A DNA stretch of 64,000 nucleotides, taken from positions 62,001 through 126,000 of the forward strand of contig CADBJW010000011.1 of the NCBI GenBank assembly GCA_902795135.1, in the 5' to 3' direction. The stretch's first letter is position 1. Each line of letters begins with the position of its first letter. Under the pieces are notes generated by a model. It did no database searches, was not told the DNA's origin, and saw only the letters and a program-made list of their open reading frames with translations. The DNA is from an uncultured Eubacteriales bacterium. Lineage in GTDB: Bacteria; Bacillota; Clostridia; Peptostreptococcales; Anaerovoracaceae. The position numbers and the translations under genes are program-made. Positions 36,193-44,981 of this stretch are shown in pieces.

Positions 36193-37230
36193 ATGAAACA
36201 CATTGTGGAAGAATATCATGGAGAAATTTACCAAAGCGCCATTTGGGACTTTTATTTCAAAGACCTGAACATCGGCGTTTTGGACATTGAAACGACCGGA
36301 CTGGATCCATCGAGAAATAAATTTATACTGGGCGGACTGTACAATTGTCAGACCGGAAGGCTCCACCAGATTCTGGCGGAGAGCCGGAGCGAAGAGCCCG
36401 AAGCCCTGGCAGAATACATGGAGGAAATCCGTGATCTGGATGTGGTGGTAACCTACAACGGCAGGCATTTCGATATGCCGTTTCTCGCCAGGAGACTGGA
36501 GGTCTTGAGAGCGGGCGGCAAATACCTGGACCAAAGCCTCTATGATCATGGGCGAAGGATACTGAGTAAAACCTATGATTTAGACCTGTTTTTGGTTGTT
36601 CAGGGGCACTCGCCAATCAAAAAACTGGTGCCGAATCTCCGGCAGAAAACCATCGAAAACTACATGGGGTTTTGGGATACGAGGGCCGATGAAATCAGCG
36701 GCGCGGAGAGCGTGGAGCTATACAATCACTACGAGAAAACACAAGACCCTCTGGCGGAACAGAAAATTCTGCTCCACAACAATGACGACATTCGCCAGCT
36801 GACCAGACTGACGAAAGTCATCAGCAAATGCGATATGCATAGGGCCATGTATGCATTAGGGTTTCCGGCAGGGAATCTGTTCGTGCAAAAGCCTTTGCTT
36901 CGCAAAAACGAGCTGATCATTCAGGGACGGCAGACCGGCCGGCCCGAGGAGTGGACCGACTATATGGGGTTTGAGCTTGACGGATTTCCGATCAAGACCC
37001 GGTTCAGCGCAAAGGACGGAACCTTTCGATTCGAGGTGCCCATACTGCGGAACGCAGGACTGACCGTGGTCGATTTGGAGGCAGCGGGTCTTTGCGCAGA
37101 TAGCATGGAACGGTATCCGAGCTGCGGGAGCGGATTTTTGGTGCTTGCAGACACGGACAGTATGAAATACATGGAAATCAACCACTTTACAAAGGCATTG
37201 CTACAGAAATTTCAGGAGGAAGTATTATGA
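36193..37230 (+). CDS. DEDD-type exonuclease, RNase H-like (YprB family)
   Basis: 345 residues from the ATG at 36193; the in-frame ATG at 36172 lies in the terminator. The RNase H-like fold has exonuclease motif I VLDIETTGL, motif II VVTYNGRHFDMPFL and motif III-like HNNDDIRQL, with Asp/Glu for two metal ions. YprB-type proteins are predicted 3'-5' DNA or RNA exonucleases. The C-terminal 130 residues are a tail of unknown role. Its stop overlaps the proC start by 4 bases (ATGA), so it leads a proC-nudF-xerD-like operon. Confidence 0.83.
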   Translation: MKHIVEEYHGEIYQSAIWDFYFKDLNIGVLDIETTGLDPSRNKFILGGLYNCQTGRLHQILAESRSEEPEALAEYMEEIRDLDVVVTYNGRHFDMPFLARRLEVLRAGGKYLDQSLYDHGRRILSKTYDLDLFLVVQGHSPIKKLVPNLRQKTIENYMGFWDTRADEISGAESVELYNHYEKTQDPLAEQKILLHNNDDIRQLTRLTKVISKCDMHRAMYALGFPAGNLFVQKPLLRKNELIIQGRQTGRPEEWTDYMGFELDGFPIKTRFSAKDGTFRFEVPILRNAGLTVVDLEAAGLCADSMERYPSCGSGFLVLADTDSMKYMEINHFTKALLQKFQEEVL

Positions 37231-38045
37231 ATATCGGTTTTATAGGGACAGGTAATATGGGCGGAGCGATTCTGGAAGGGTTTGCTTCATCACCGGCTTC
37301 AGAAGGGTGCAAACTGCTCGTCTGCAATCTGAATCAAGATCACTCGGCGTGGGCGCTGGAACGGACCGGCGGCAGATGTGAAATCGTAGGAAGTAATACG
37401 GATCTGTGCAAGCAGTCCGATGTGGTTGTCCTTGGCGTCAAGCCTCAGGTGATCGATGGCGTACTCGAAGAAATCGCCGGCACATTCAAAGACAATCCGA
37501 ATCGGATTCTGGTTTCCATGGCGGCCGGGATCAGCATCGAACACCTTTGCAGCTTCCTGGGAACCGATGCGAAAATCATACGCATTATGCCAAACACTCC
37601 TGCGAAAGTCGGAGAGGCCATGACTGCCGTTGCCAGAAACGGAAACGTAGGGGACGAGGAATTCTTTGCAGTGAAGAAGATTTTTGATTCCATCGGTTCG
37701 GCAGAAGAAATCGATGAAGACCTGATCGATTGCGTCATCGGCGTCAGCGGCAGCAGCCCGGCCTACACATACATGTATATTGAAGCACTGGTCAAAGCCG
37801 CCGTTGCCAACGGTATGGAGAAAGAAAAGGCAAGGGTATTTGCGGCCCAGGCGGTTCTCGGCGCGGCAAAGATGGTTCTGGAGTCGGAGGAAAGCATCGA
37901 ACAGCTCCGGATCAACGTCTGTTCACCGGGAGGAACGACCATTGAAGCGGTCAACAAGCTTTTTGACAACGGTTTTATGGAGAAGGTTGAGGAAGGATTC
38001 CAGGCAGCCGTTGACCGTTCCATAGAAATGACGAAAGGGAGATAG
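37227..38045 (+). CDS. proC: Pyrroline-5-carboxylate reductase
   Basis: 272 residues. It makes proline from pyrroline-5-carboxylate with NAD(P)H. The N-terminal Rossmann motif is GFIGTGNMGGAILEG; the C-terminal helical signature is CSPGGTTIEAVNKLFDNG, with GVSGSSPAYTYMYIEAL in the dimer core. Length is usual. AGGAGG in the end of the exonuclease gene serves as its ribosome site. Confidence 0.96.
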   Translation: MNIGFIGTGNMGGAILEGFASSPASEGCKLLVCNLNQDHSAWALERTGGRCEIVGSNTDLCKQSDVVVLGVKPQVIDGVLEEIAGTFKDNPNRILVSMAAGISIEHLCSFLGTDAKIIRIMPNTPAKVGEAMTAVARNGNVGDEEFFAVKKIFDSIGSAEEIDEDLIDCVIGVSGSSPAYTYMYIEALVKAAVANGMEKEKARVFAAQAVLGAAKMVLESEESIEQLRINVCSPGGTTIEAVNKLFDNGFMEKVEEGFQAAVDRSIEMTKGR

Positions 38046-38050
38046 ATCCA

Positions 38051-38590
38051 ATGATATTTAAGGAAGAACGTATCAGCAGCGAGAGAATTTACGAGGGAAA
38101 GATTCTGAATGTCCGGCGGGATAAGGTGACAGCCCTAAAGGGCGAGGCCTACCGGGAAATCATTGAACACAACGGTGCGGTGGCTATGGTTGCCATCACC
38201 GATGAAGGAAATATCGTATTGGTTAAACAATACCGGTATGCGGCCGGACGCGTATTTCTGGAGCTTCCGGCAGGGAAAATCGATAAGGGCGAAACCGACC
38301 CCCTCGGCGCGGCAAAACGCGAACTCAAAGAAGAAACCGGCTACACGGCAGAACATATACAGTACATGGGTAAAATCAACGTGAGCGTGGCCTATTCGGA
38401 AGAGGTCATCCACTTGTATTTTATGACAGGGCTGACACCTGGGGAACAATGTCTGGATGAGGACGAGGCTGTGGAATTGATTGAAATGCCTTTTGAGGAA
38501 GTCTATGACATGGCGGCATCCGGGAAACTGGAGGATGCAAAGACCCTGGCCGCGCTGCTCATGGCAAAGAAATTGATGGAGGAAAATTGA
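38051..38590 (+). CDS. nudF: NUDIX ADP-ribose pyrophosphatase
   Basis: 179 residues. The NUDIX box runs from GKIDKGE to KRELKEETGY, and the N-terminal half has the VRRDKVTAL and VLVKQYRYAAGR strands of the ADP-ribose group. It hydrolyses ADP-ribose to AMP and ribose 5-phosphate. It lies between proC (5 bases away) and the xerD-like gene, whose start overlaps its stop by 4 bases. A NUDIX gene next to xerD is a known Firmicute arrangement. Confidence 0.9.
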   Translation: MIFKEERISSERIYEGKILNVRRDKVTALKGEAYREIIEHNGAVAMVAITDEGNIVLVKQYRYAAGRVFLELPAGKIDKGETDPLGAAKRELKEETGYTAEHIQYMGKINVSVAYSEEVIHLYFMTGLTPGEQCLDEDEAVELIEMPFEEVYDMAASGKLEDAKTLAALLMAKKLMEEN

Positions 38591-39471
38591 TGTATATCGA
38601 CGAATTTGTCCAGTATCTTCAAAAAGAACGGCGAATGTCAAAGAACACTATGGAAGCCTACAAACGCGATGTTTTAGGGTTTATTTCCTTTCAGGCTTCC
38701 CGGGGTACCGACAACATCACAGAATCGACCAGCACAGACATCGTAGCGTATCTCCACAATCTGAAGTCCGTCGGCAAATCGGCATCCACCGTAAACCGGA
38801 AACTGGCATCCGTACGGTCCTATTTTAATTATCTGATACGCTGTGGGTATATTTCTGAGAATCCAACGGCTGGAATCAAAACCCCAAAGATTCAGCAAAA
38901 GGAACTGGAATTCCTGAGCATTGAGGAAATCGACCGGCTTTTGGATTGTCCGGATACGAGTCTCAAAGGGCTTCGGGACAAGGCCATTCTGGAAGTACTC
39001 TATGCAACCGGCATCAAAGTTTCGGAACTGATCGAAGTCAATGTAGAAGACGTCAATTTCCGGATGGGATTCATTACCTGTGCCGCTACAACGGCGCGGG
39101 CACGCATCGTGCCTTTGGGAAGACCGGCCAGGGCTGCACTGGAACAGTATTATTACGACGTGCGGGACCTGCTTCTGAAGGACAACAAGGACGAAAAGGC
39201 GCTCTTTGTCAATTATTACGGCCAGCGGATCACCCGGCAGGGCCTTTGGAAAATGCTCCGGGAATACGGTGAAAAAGCAGGCCTGGAACATAAACTTACG
39301 CCGAACATCATTCGTAACTCCTTCGCGGTACACATGCTGCAGAACGGCGCAGACCTGAAGTCGCTCCAGGAACTCATGGGTCACGAAGACATCACCGCCA
39401 CACAGGTGTATCTGTCGGCGACGAAAAACCGGATCAAGGACGTTTACGACAGAACGCATCCGAGAGCGTAA
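38587..39471 (+). CDS. xerD: XerD-like tyrosine recombinase with degraded active site
   Basis: 294 residues with a SAM-like N-terminal core-binding domain and a C-terminal catalytic domain, the normal XerC/D length. The position after nudF is where xerD is expected. Of the six catalytic residues, three are changed: the first Arg is Lys144 (ATGIKVSEL instead of GLRVSEL), the beta-hairpin Lys is Thr168 (no GKGNKER), and the first His is Asn240 (PNIIRNSF instead of PHxLRHSF). Arg243, His266 and nucleophile Tyr275 remain. Either another xerD exists elsewhere and this copy regulates or binds DNA, or the strand exchange reaction differs. The symbol marks family and place, not proven activity. Confidence 0.8.
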   Translation: MMYIDEFVQYLQKERRMSKNTMEAYKRDVLGFISFQASRGTDNITESTSTDIVAYLHNLKSVGKSASTVNRKLASVRSYFNYLIRCGYISENPTAGIKTPKIQQKELEFLSIEEIDRLLDCPDTSLKGLRDKAILEVLYATGIKVSELIEVNVEDVNFRMGFITCAATTARARIVPLGRPARAALEQYYYDVRDLLLKDNKDEKALFVNYYGQRITRQGLWKMLREYGEKAGLEHKLTPNIIRNSFAVHMLQNGADLKSLQELMGHEDITATQVYLSATKNRIKDVYDRTHPRA

Positions 39472-39478
39472 AAAGTTC

Positions 39479-39507
39479 TTGCATGTGGTTATGGATTGTT
39501 GTATAAT
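39479..39507 (+). promoter_or_regulatory. Promoter for rplS
   Basis: TTGCAT at 39479-39484, 17 bases, a perfect TATAAT at 39502-39507. It leaves a leader of about 108 bases before the ATG. Confidence 0.85.
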
Positions 39508-39509
39508 CA

Positions 39510-39620
39510 ATGAGCGTGTGCGGAAGCACATGTGTTTGTAATTTAACGGGCGGTCCTCTGATCGTAATGCTCCGGCTGGCCGGACTGGTCATGAACGTTT
39601 CGAAGGGAAGGAGGAAGAAC
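39510..39620 (+). ncRNA. Structured 5' leader of rplS, probable L19 leader
   Basis: The leader folds into GCGTGTGC-GGAA-GCACATGT, an 8-bp stem with a GNRA-type loop, and a CCGG-CTGG-CCGG hairpin, before the strong AAGGAGG site. Firmicute rplS messages are known to carry an L19 leader through which the protein controls its own translation. I assign it by position and structure only; a covariance-model match was not possible here. Confidence 0.5.
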
Positions 39621-39621
39621 C

Positions 39622-39969
39622 ATGGACGTATTGAACTCAATTACACAGGAATATATGAAATCTGACATCCCTGCATTTAACGTTGGAGATACTGTTAAGG
39701 TACACGTTAAAATCAAAGAAGGAAACAGAGAGAGAATTCAGATATTCGAAGGCTTTGTTTTGAAGAGACAGAATGGCGGAATCGGCGAAACGTTCACAGT
39801 AAGAAGAATCGCTTCAGGCGTTGGCGTTGAAAAGACATTCCCGCTTCATTCACCACTCGTCGAAAAGATCGAAGTTGTAAGACGTGGTAAGGTTAGAAGA
39901 GCTAGACTGCACTACATGAGACAGAGAACTGGTAAGTCAGCTAAGATCAAGGCGAAAGAAAGCAGATAA
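39622..39969 (+). CDS. rplS: 50S ribosomal protein L19
   Basis: 115 residues, standard length. It has the bL19 pattern: [53 protein letters not shown] and the basic end [19 protein letters not shown]. It sits at the 30S-50S interface. It has its own promoter and terminator. Confidence 0.98.
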   Translation: MDVLNSITQEYMKSDIPAFNVGDTVKVHVKIKEGNRERIQIFEGFVLKRQNGGIGETFTVRRIASGVGVEKTFPLHSPLVEKIEVVRRGKVRRARLHYMRQRTGKSAKIKAKESR

Positions 39970-39971
39970 TC

Positions 39972-40001
39972 AAAAGGGGACCTTAACGGGTCCTTTTTTA
40001 T
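39972..40001 (+). terminator. Terminator of rplS
   Basis: AAAAGGGGACC pairs with GGGTCCTTTT (one bulge) and runs into six T. Confidence 0.9.
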
Positions 40002-40015
40002 TCAGGTGAATTATT

Positions 40016-40855
40016 ATGATAGACAACATCAACTGGTATCCCGGACATATGAAAAAAACCAGGGAGTTGATTCAGGACAATCTGAAAATGGTCGATGCGG
40101 TCATCGAGGTCATCGATGCCAGGATCCCCGTATCCAGCCGCAATCCAATCATTGACGAACTGGTAAAAGACAAACCGCGCATCATTGCACTGAACAAAAG
40201 CGATCTGGCCGACGAAGCCGCCAACCGCAGATGGGTGGATCATTTCGTTGCAAAAGACAGAGTCCTCACGTTAAACAGCATGAGCGGAGGCGGGATCAAG
40301 AACCTTCTGAAGCTTTTGGAAAAGATGGAACGGGAAAAGAATGAGGGCAAGGGGTCGCTCAAACCATACCGTCTGATGATCGTTGGCGTGCCAAACGTTG
40401 GCAAGTCCTCCCTGATCAACCGCCTGACGGGAAGAAAAAGCGCGAAAACCGGCGATAAGCCAGGGGTGACCAAAGGCAAACAGTGGCTGAAACTGAACAA
40501 TGGCATGCAGCTTCTGGATACGCCGGGAATCTTATGGCCAAAATTTGAGGACCCAAAAGCCGGTCTGAACCTGGCCTTTTGCGGCTCCATCAAAGACGAG
40601 ATTCTGGATGTGCCGACTCTCGGCATGGAACTCATTGGCGTTCTCGCAGAGAACTACCCGGAGCTTTTGAAAGAACGGTACAAGCTGGATGAAATCGCGG
40701 AAACACCTTTGGAGAACATGGAAAACATGGCGCTGAAACGCGGTTGCATCCTGCCTGGAAAGCGCATAGACTATGAGAGGATCGGAAAGCTGGTCCTCGA
40801 TGAATTCCGAAGCGCGAAAATCGGCCGCATCACATTGGAATTTCCGAAAGGGTAA
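40016..40855 (+). CDS. rbgA: Ribosome biogenesis GTPase RbgA (YlqF)
   Basis: 279 residues. It is a circularly permuted GTPase: G4 (NKSD at about residue 60) comes before G1 (GVPNVGKSSLINRL) and G3 (DTPGILWP). The N-terminus NWYPGHMKKTRE is the RbgA signature. It is needed for late assembly of the 50S subunit. The order rplS-rbgA-rnhB is a classic Firmicute arrangement; the gene follows the rplS terminator closely. Confidence 0.96.
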   Translation: MIDNINWYPGHMKKTRELIQDNLKMVDAVIEVIDARIPVSSRNPIIDELVKDKPRIIALNKSDLADEAANRRWVDHFVAKDRVLTLNSMSGGGIKNLLKLLEKMEREKNEGKGSLKPYRLMIVGVPNVGKSSLINRLTGRKSAKTGDKPGVTKGKQWLKLNNGMQLLDTPGILWPKFEDPKAGLNLAFCGSIKDEILDVPTLGMELIGVLAENYPELLKERYKLDEIAETPLENMENMALKRGCILPGKRIDYERIGKLVLDEFRSAKIGRITLEFPKG

Positions 40856-40861
40856 TCATCC

Positions 40862-41563
40862 ATGACGAAAGAAGAACGGATACAAAAACAAAAGGAACGC
40901 CTTGCAGAAATGAAAATTCCGGAGGCGAAACTGCATGAAGAAGGGTATCGTTTTATTGCAGGCGTCGATGAGGTTGGCAGAGGCCCTCTGGCGGGACCGG
41001 TCGTTACGGCAGCCGTGGTGCTCCCGGAAGACTTTGACGTATTGGGCGTGGATGATTCCAAGAAGCTCTCCGAAAAGCGTCGGGAGGAACTGTTTGACAT
41101 CATTACGGAGCGGGCCGTTGCTTACGGAATCGGTATTTGCGATCACCAGGAAATCGACGAAATCAACATCCTGCAGGCAACGAAAAAGGCGATGAAAAAG
41201 GCCATTCAGGAATGCGACCGAAAGCTGGCAGAAAAAGGGCCGGAAGAACATCCTGCGCCTTGCATCGATTACGTGCTTTTTGATGCCGTTGAAATCGAAG
41301 ACCTGGACAAACCCCAGGAAGCGATCATCAAAGGAGATGCGAAAGTGCTGGCTATTGCGGCGGCATCCATCGTAGCAAAAGTGACCAGAGACAGAATGAT
41401 GGTAGAATACGCGGGGGAATATCCGTGGTACGCTTTTGAGAAGAACAAAGGCTACGGGACGGCGGCCCATTATGAAGGGTTGCGGGACCATGGCACTTGT
41501 CCGATACATAGAATGACGTTTTTGAAGAAAGGATTTGAAGATGGCAGAATTACTAAAGGGTAA
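40862..41563 (+). CDS. rnhB: Ribonuclease HII
   Basis: 233 residues. It cuts RNA from RNA-DNA hybrids and single ribonucleotides in DNA. The acidic active site begins at AGVDEVGRGPLAGPVV (Asp, Glu), with Asp in IDYVLFDAVE and in VTRDRMM. The end NKGYGTAAHYEGLRDHGTCPIHRMTF is typical. The gene is 6 bases after rbgA and overlaps folD by 23 bases. Confidence 0.96.
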   Translation: MTKEERIQKQKERLAEMKIPEAKLHEEGYRFIAGVDEVGRGPLAGPVVTAAVVLPEDFDVLGVDDSKKLSEKRREELFDIITERAVAYGIGICDHQEIDEINILQATKKAMKKAIQECDRKLAEKGPEEHPAPCIDYVLFDAVEIEDLDKPQEAIIKGDAKVLAIAAASIVAKVTRDRMMVEYAGEYPWYAFEKNKGYGTAAHYEGLRDHGTCPIHRMTFLKKGFEDGRITKG

Positions 41564-42389
41564 AGCCGTTGCAAAGAGTCTGACCGAAGACTCCAAAGCA
41601 AAGGCAGAAGCGTTGAAAGCAAAGGGCATCGTCCCTACATTGGCAATCGTACGGGTTGGTGAGAACCCTGGAGATCTTTCCTACGAAAAGGGCGCCCTCA
41701 AAAGGGCAGAGCAGACCGGCATCGAAGTGAAGCAGTTTGTCTTCCCGGAAACCGTCACCCAGGAGGAACTCATCGGCGCCATCGAGAGCATTAATAGAGA
41801 TGATCAGATTCATGGCGTGCTCATGTTCCGGCCCCTTCCAAAGCACATTGATGAGAAGGCCGTTTGCGAGAGTCTGGCTCCGGCTAAGGATATGGACGGC
41901 ATCACATCCGGATCCATGGCAGGCGTCTTTATGGACAGTGACCTGGGCTATCCACCATGCACGGCGGAAGCTTGCATGGAAATCCTCGATCACTACGGCA
42001 TCGAGTTAAAGGGCAAAAAAGTCACCGTTATGGGCCGCAGCCTTGTAATCGGAAAGCCCGTCGCCATGATGGTCATGAGACGTCATGCGACCATAACCAT
42101 CTGCCACAGCCGGACGACCCAGGAAGATTTTGCAAAGGCAGGGCAGGAAGCTGATATCGTGATCGCCGCACTGGGCCGGGCCAAAATGGTTGGCGCGGAC
42201 AAGCTTGGCAAGGATCAGATCCTGATCGATGTTGGCATCAACGTGGACGAAAATGGGAAATTATGCGGAGATATGGATTTTGATGAGGCAGAGAAAACTG
42301 CGGCGATGATCACCCCGGTTCCGGGAGGCGTTGGCAGTGTAACGACTGCAGTATTGATGAAGCACGTAGTTGCGGCAGCGGGTAAATAA
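41541..42389 (+). CDS. folD: Methylenetetrahydrofolate dehydrogenase/cyclohydrolase, divergent clade
   Basis: 282 residues from the ATG at 41541, chosen because AAGGA is spaced 6 bases before it. FolD converts methylene-THF to formyl-THF in two steps. The C-terminal Rossmann part is typical (VMGRSLVIGKPVAMM, CHSRTT, DVGIN, ITPVPGGVGSVTTAVLM). In the N-terminal active site the usual YxxxK reads Tyr48-Glu-Lys-Gly-Ala52, so the catalytic Lys is Ala, with Lys54 nearby. The VQLPLP strand is changed to MFRPLPKH. Similar wording occurs in other clostridial FolD proteins as I recall them, so it is probably a functional variant. Confidence 0.9.
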   Translation: MAELLKGKAVAKSLTEDSKAKAEALKAKGIVPTLAIVRVGENPGDLSYEKGALKRAEQTGIEVKQFVFPETVTQEELIGAIESINRDDQIHGVLMFRPLPKHIDEKAVCESLAPAKDMDGITSGSMAGVFMDSDLGYPPCTAEACMEILDHYGIELKGKKVTVMGRSLVIGKPVAMMVMRRHATITICHSRTTQEDFAKAGQEADIVIAALGRAKMVGADKLGKDQILIDVGINVDENGKLCGDMDFDEAEKTAAMITPVPGGVGSVTTAVLMKHVVAAAGK

Positions 42390-42398
42390 TGATACAAT
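42370..42398 (+). promoter_or_regulatory. Promoter for the papain-like protease gene
   Basis: TTGCGG at 42370-42375, 17 bases, TACAAT at 42393-42398. The -35 box is inside the end of folD. About 37 bases separate it from the ATG at 42435. Confidence 0.6.
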
Positions 42399-42434
42399 AT
42401 TCTATCAGTTATATTTATTTATTCGGTGTAAAAA

Positions 42435-44960
42435 ATGTGTTCACTTAGATCTAAAAAAATAGACATAAAAAAACGGCTGACCGCAGTATTGACGGTTGCC
42501 GTTTTTGTGTTTTCAACGGCTTTTGTCCCCCTGGATGCTTTTGCAGAAACGGGGAATTCTTCCAGTGGAACGGGCTACATTGATGACACGGAAACCGATG
42601 ACTATCTGACGGTTGAAAGCAGCGCTCCTACAGTTAAGAAAAAGGCTCTGAAAAGTCAGGCCACATCCCTTCCGAGCACCTTTGACAGTCGGTCTCAAAC
42701 CTACTACAAGGGACATGTTAAGGTCCTGGATCAGGGCTCGACGAATACCTGCTGGGCGTACGCTGTGACGACGACGGCCCACATCAGTTATCTCAAGGAA
42801 CGCTATGACAGCGGACTATCGGTGAGCGGCGATTACACGCCGGCGCCTAGGCACTTCGCCTATTTCTTTTTCAACCGGCAGAAATATCCGTATGGATACA
42901 ATGGATATGACAAGAACCTGGTATTAAGCGGATACAATTACCTGAACAACGGGGGCAATAATTATTGCGCTGCTGTGGCCATGGCAGACTGGGTGGGTCT
43001 TTGTAAACAAAGCCAGAAAAATCTGCTGAGCAAAAGCAATGCCTACAAAAACTTCATTACCCTCGAAAATGCGAAATTCTTAAACAATATCGTCAGGAAG
43101 GTGACGATTAGCTATCAGGATCAGGATGACGAAACCGTAACCGTATCCAAGTCCGCCAATGTGCTGAATGTAGCCACCGTCAAAAACGCCATCCAGAAGT
43201 ACGGCGCTGTGACGGTTCAGATGTATTACGACGATCGGTATTACAATGCAGCCGGCAAAGGCTATTATTGCGACTATTCCTTTGAAACCCTCAACGATTT
43301 CGGTGCTGCAAATCATGCGGTCACCATTGTCGGCTGGGACGACAATTTCAGCAGAGAAAACTTCACGTCCTATGAGGATGTCTTTGGAGGCAGCGTGGGC
43401 AGCCAGGCGGTAGACGAAGAGACGGAGCCATCAGCGGCCGTCAGCGAACCGTCTTCTGAAAGCGAATCATCTGCGGATAGCGAACCGTCTTCTGAAAGCG
43501 ACCCGTCTGCAGCAAGCAAACCGGCCGCGAATAGCGAACCGGCCGCAGCGGAAAGCGGCGAAGGTAGCGATGAAGCAGACTTGCAGCCTTTGAAGGATGC
43601 CGGCGATGCTGGCATAAAAGCCGAAGGCGTGCAGGACGAAGGTACTGCTGAAGCGACCGATACAGAGGACGAGCTCCTGATTCCGAACCCGGAAAAAAGC
43701 GTCGTCCAGGCCCAGACGTCCGCTACTGCGGCAGATGAAACCTTTGATGGACGGCCGGTCAATGATGGCGCATGGATCGTCCAGAACAGTCATGGTGTGG
43801 ATAAGACCGGCAGAACCAATTCCGGTGGATACATGTACGTTTCCTATGAGGACATGGGCCTTTCCGGAGCCATCGCTCTGGATATGCAGCCGGCGAGTGC
43901 TTACAACGCCAATTTCCAGCATGACGGCACCGGATATGCGAGCACGACCGTAGGCAAAGGCATCAAGACCATGCCGGTCGGCGGAGAAGTAGCCAATATG
44001 TTTTCGGTACCGGTGGACGGCAAGAAGCATACCTTGCGGTCCGTAGGATTCATGACCTGGAATCTTGGAAAAAGCAAATACAATGTGAAAGTCTACAAAA
44101 ACGCAAAGACCAAACCGAATACCGGCACCCTGATGGCAAACTTCAACGTTACCACGGACGCACCGGGATACTATACCTTCGATCTTAAGAAATACGGAGC
44201 GACTCCGGCGGAAGTCAAGTCTGGTACCAAGTTTTCGGTTATCGTCAAAGGCGTTTCCCTCTCCGGAGCAGATAAAAAATTCAGCTATGCCATGGAAGGA
44301 TCCTACCGGACCAATGTGGGAACGTTCCTGTCGCAGGGCGCAAAAGGCCTTTGCTTCTATCGGAACACTTCCGGCGCGGCCTGGAGCGATCTGTATAACA
44401 GCAACGGCAGCGCCAACTTCCGGATCAAAGCGATGACCACGACGGTCAACAAACCAAGAATTACGGCGTCCTCCCTCAAGATACCTGCCGCAGCGTATCA
44501 CTACACCGGGAAAGCCGTTGTGCCGAATCCGACGGTCAAGGTCAATGGCAAGACACTCAAGAAGGGAACAGACTATACCGTCACTTACAGCAAAAACAAA
44601 ATGCCGGGCGTGGCGAAAATCACCATAAAAGCCAAGCCGGCTGGCGCCTATTACGGATCCGCCACGAAATCCTTTACCATTGGCGCGGTCAAGATTTTCA
44701 GGGCGACCTCCATCGGGAAGAAGAGCGTGAAGCTGAAATGGAGCAAGGCGCCGAATATGACGGGCTACAAGATCTACCGGTACAAATCCGGGAAGTGGAA
44801 ATGCGTCAAGACCATTAAAAAGAACAAGAAAGTTTCGTTTAAGAATAAGAAATTGAAGCGCCATAAGACCTACAAATACAAGATTCGGGCCTACAAGAAA
44901 ATCGGCAAGAAAAAGTACTATGGCCCGTATTCACCGGTCATTACCATCAAGACGAAATAG
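42435..44960 (+). CDS. Secreted papain-family (C1A) cysteine protease with surface-domain tail
   Basis: 841 residues with a signal peptide (about 12-36, ending DAFAE). The catalytic domain has the oxyanion Gln and nucleophile Cys in LDQGSTNTCWAYAV, the His in NHAVTIVGWDD and the Asn in WIVQNSHG. Between His and Asn lies an unusual insertion of about 120 residues, mostly Ser, Glu, Pro and Ala. A lectin-like beta domain (about 470-660), an Ig-like/MBG-type domain (about 670-760) and a fibronectin type III domain ending in a lysine-rich stretch follow. Such proteins digest host or community proteins, or adhere outside the cell. No LPxTG anchor is visible, so the basic tail may bind the wall. The start has only a weak ribosome site. 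Confidence 0.87.
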   Translation: MCSLRSKKIDIKKRLTAVLTVAVFVFSTAFVPLDAFAETGNSSSGTGYIDDTETDDYLTVESSAPTVKKKALKSQATSLPSTFDSRSQTYYKGHVKVLDQGSTNTCWAYAVTTTAHISYLKERYDSGLSVSGDYTPAPRHFAYFFFNRQKYPYGYNGYDKNLVLSGYNYLNNGGNNYCAAVAMADWVGLCKQSQKNLLSKSNAYKNFITLENAKFLNNIVRKVTISYQDQDDETVTVSKSANVLNVATVKNAIQKYGAVTVQMYYDDRYYNAAGKGYYCDYSFETLNDFGAANHAVTIVGWDDNFSRENFTSYEDVFGGSVGSQAVDEETEPSAAVSEPSSESESSADSEPSSESDPSAASKPAANSEPAAAESGEGSDEADLQPLKDAGDAGIKAEGVQDEGTAEATDTEDELLIPNPEKSVVQAQTSATAADETFDGRPVNDGAWIVQNSHGVDKTGRTNSGGYMYVSYEDMGLSGAIALDMQPASAYNANFQHDGTGYASTTVGKGIKTMPVGGEVANMFSVPVDGKKHTLRSVGFMTWNLGKSKYNVKVYKNAKTKPNTGTLMANFNVTTDAPGYYTFDLKKYGATPAEVKSGTKFSVIVKGVSLSGADKKFSYAMEGSYRTNVGTFLSQGAKGLCFYRNTSGAAWSDLYNSNGSANFRIKAMTTTVNKPRITASSLKIPAAAYHYTGKAVVPNPTVKVNGKTLKKGTDYTVTYSKNKMPGVAKITIKAKPAGAYYGSATKSFTIGAVKIFRATSIGKKSVKLKWSKAPNMTGYKIYRYKSGKWKCVKTIKKNKKVSFKNKKLKRHKTYKYKIRAYKKIGKKKYYGPYSPVITIKTK

Positions 44961-44981
44961 GCAAATACGAAAAACAGTAAC

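Noticed and set aside
43467..44864. A 465-codon open frame on the - strand
   Set aside because: Opposite the papain-like protease gene and dominated by codons complementary to its Ser/Glu/Pro and Lys runs.
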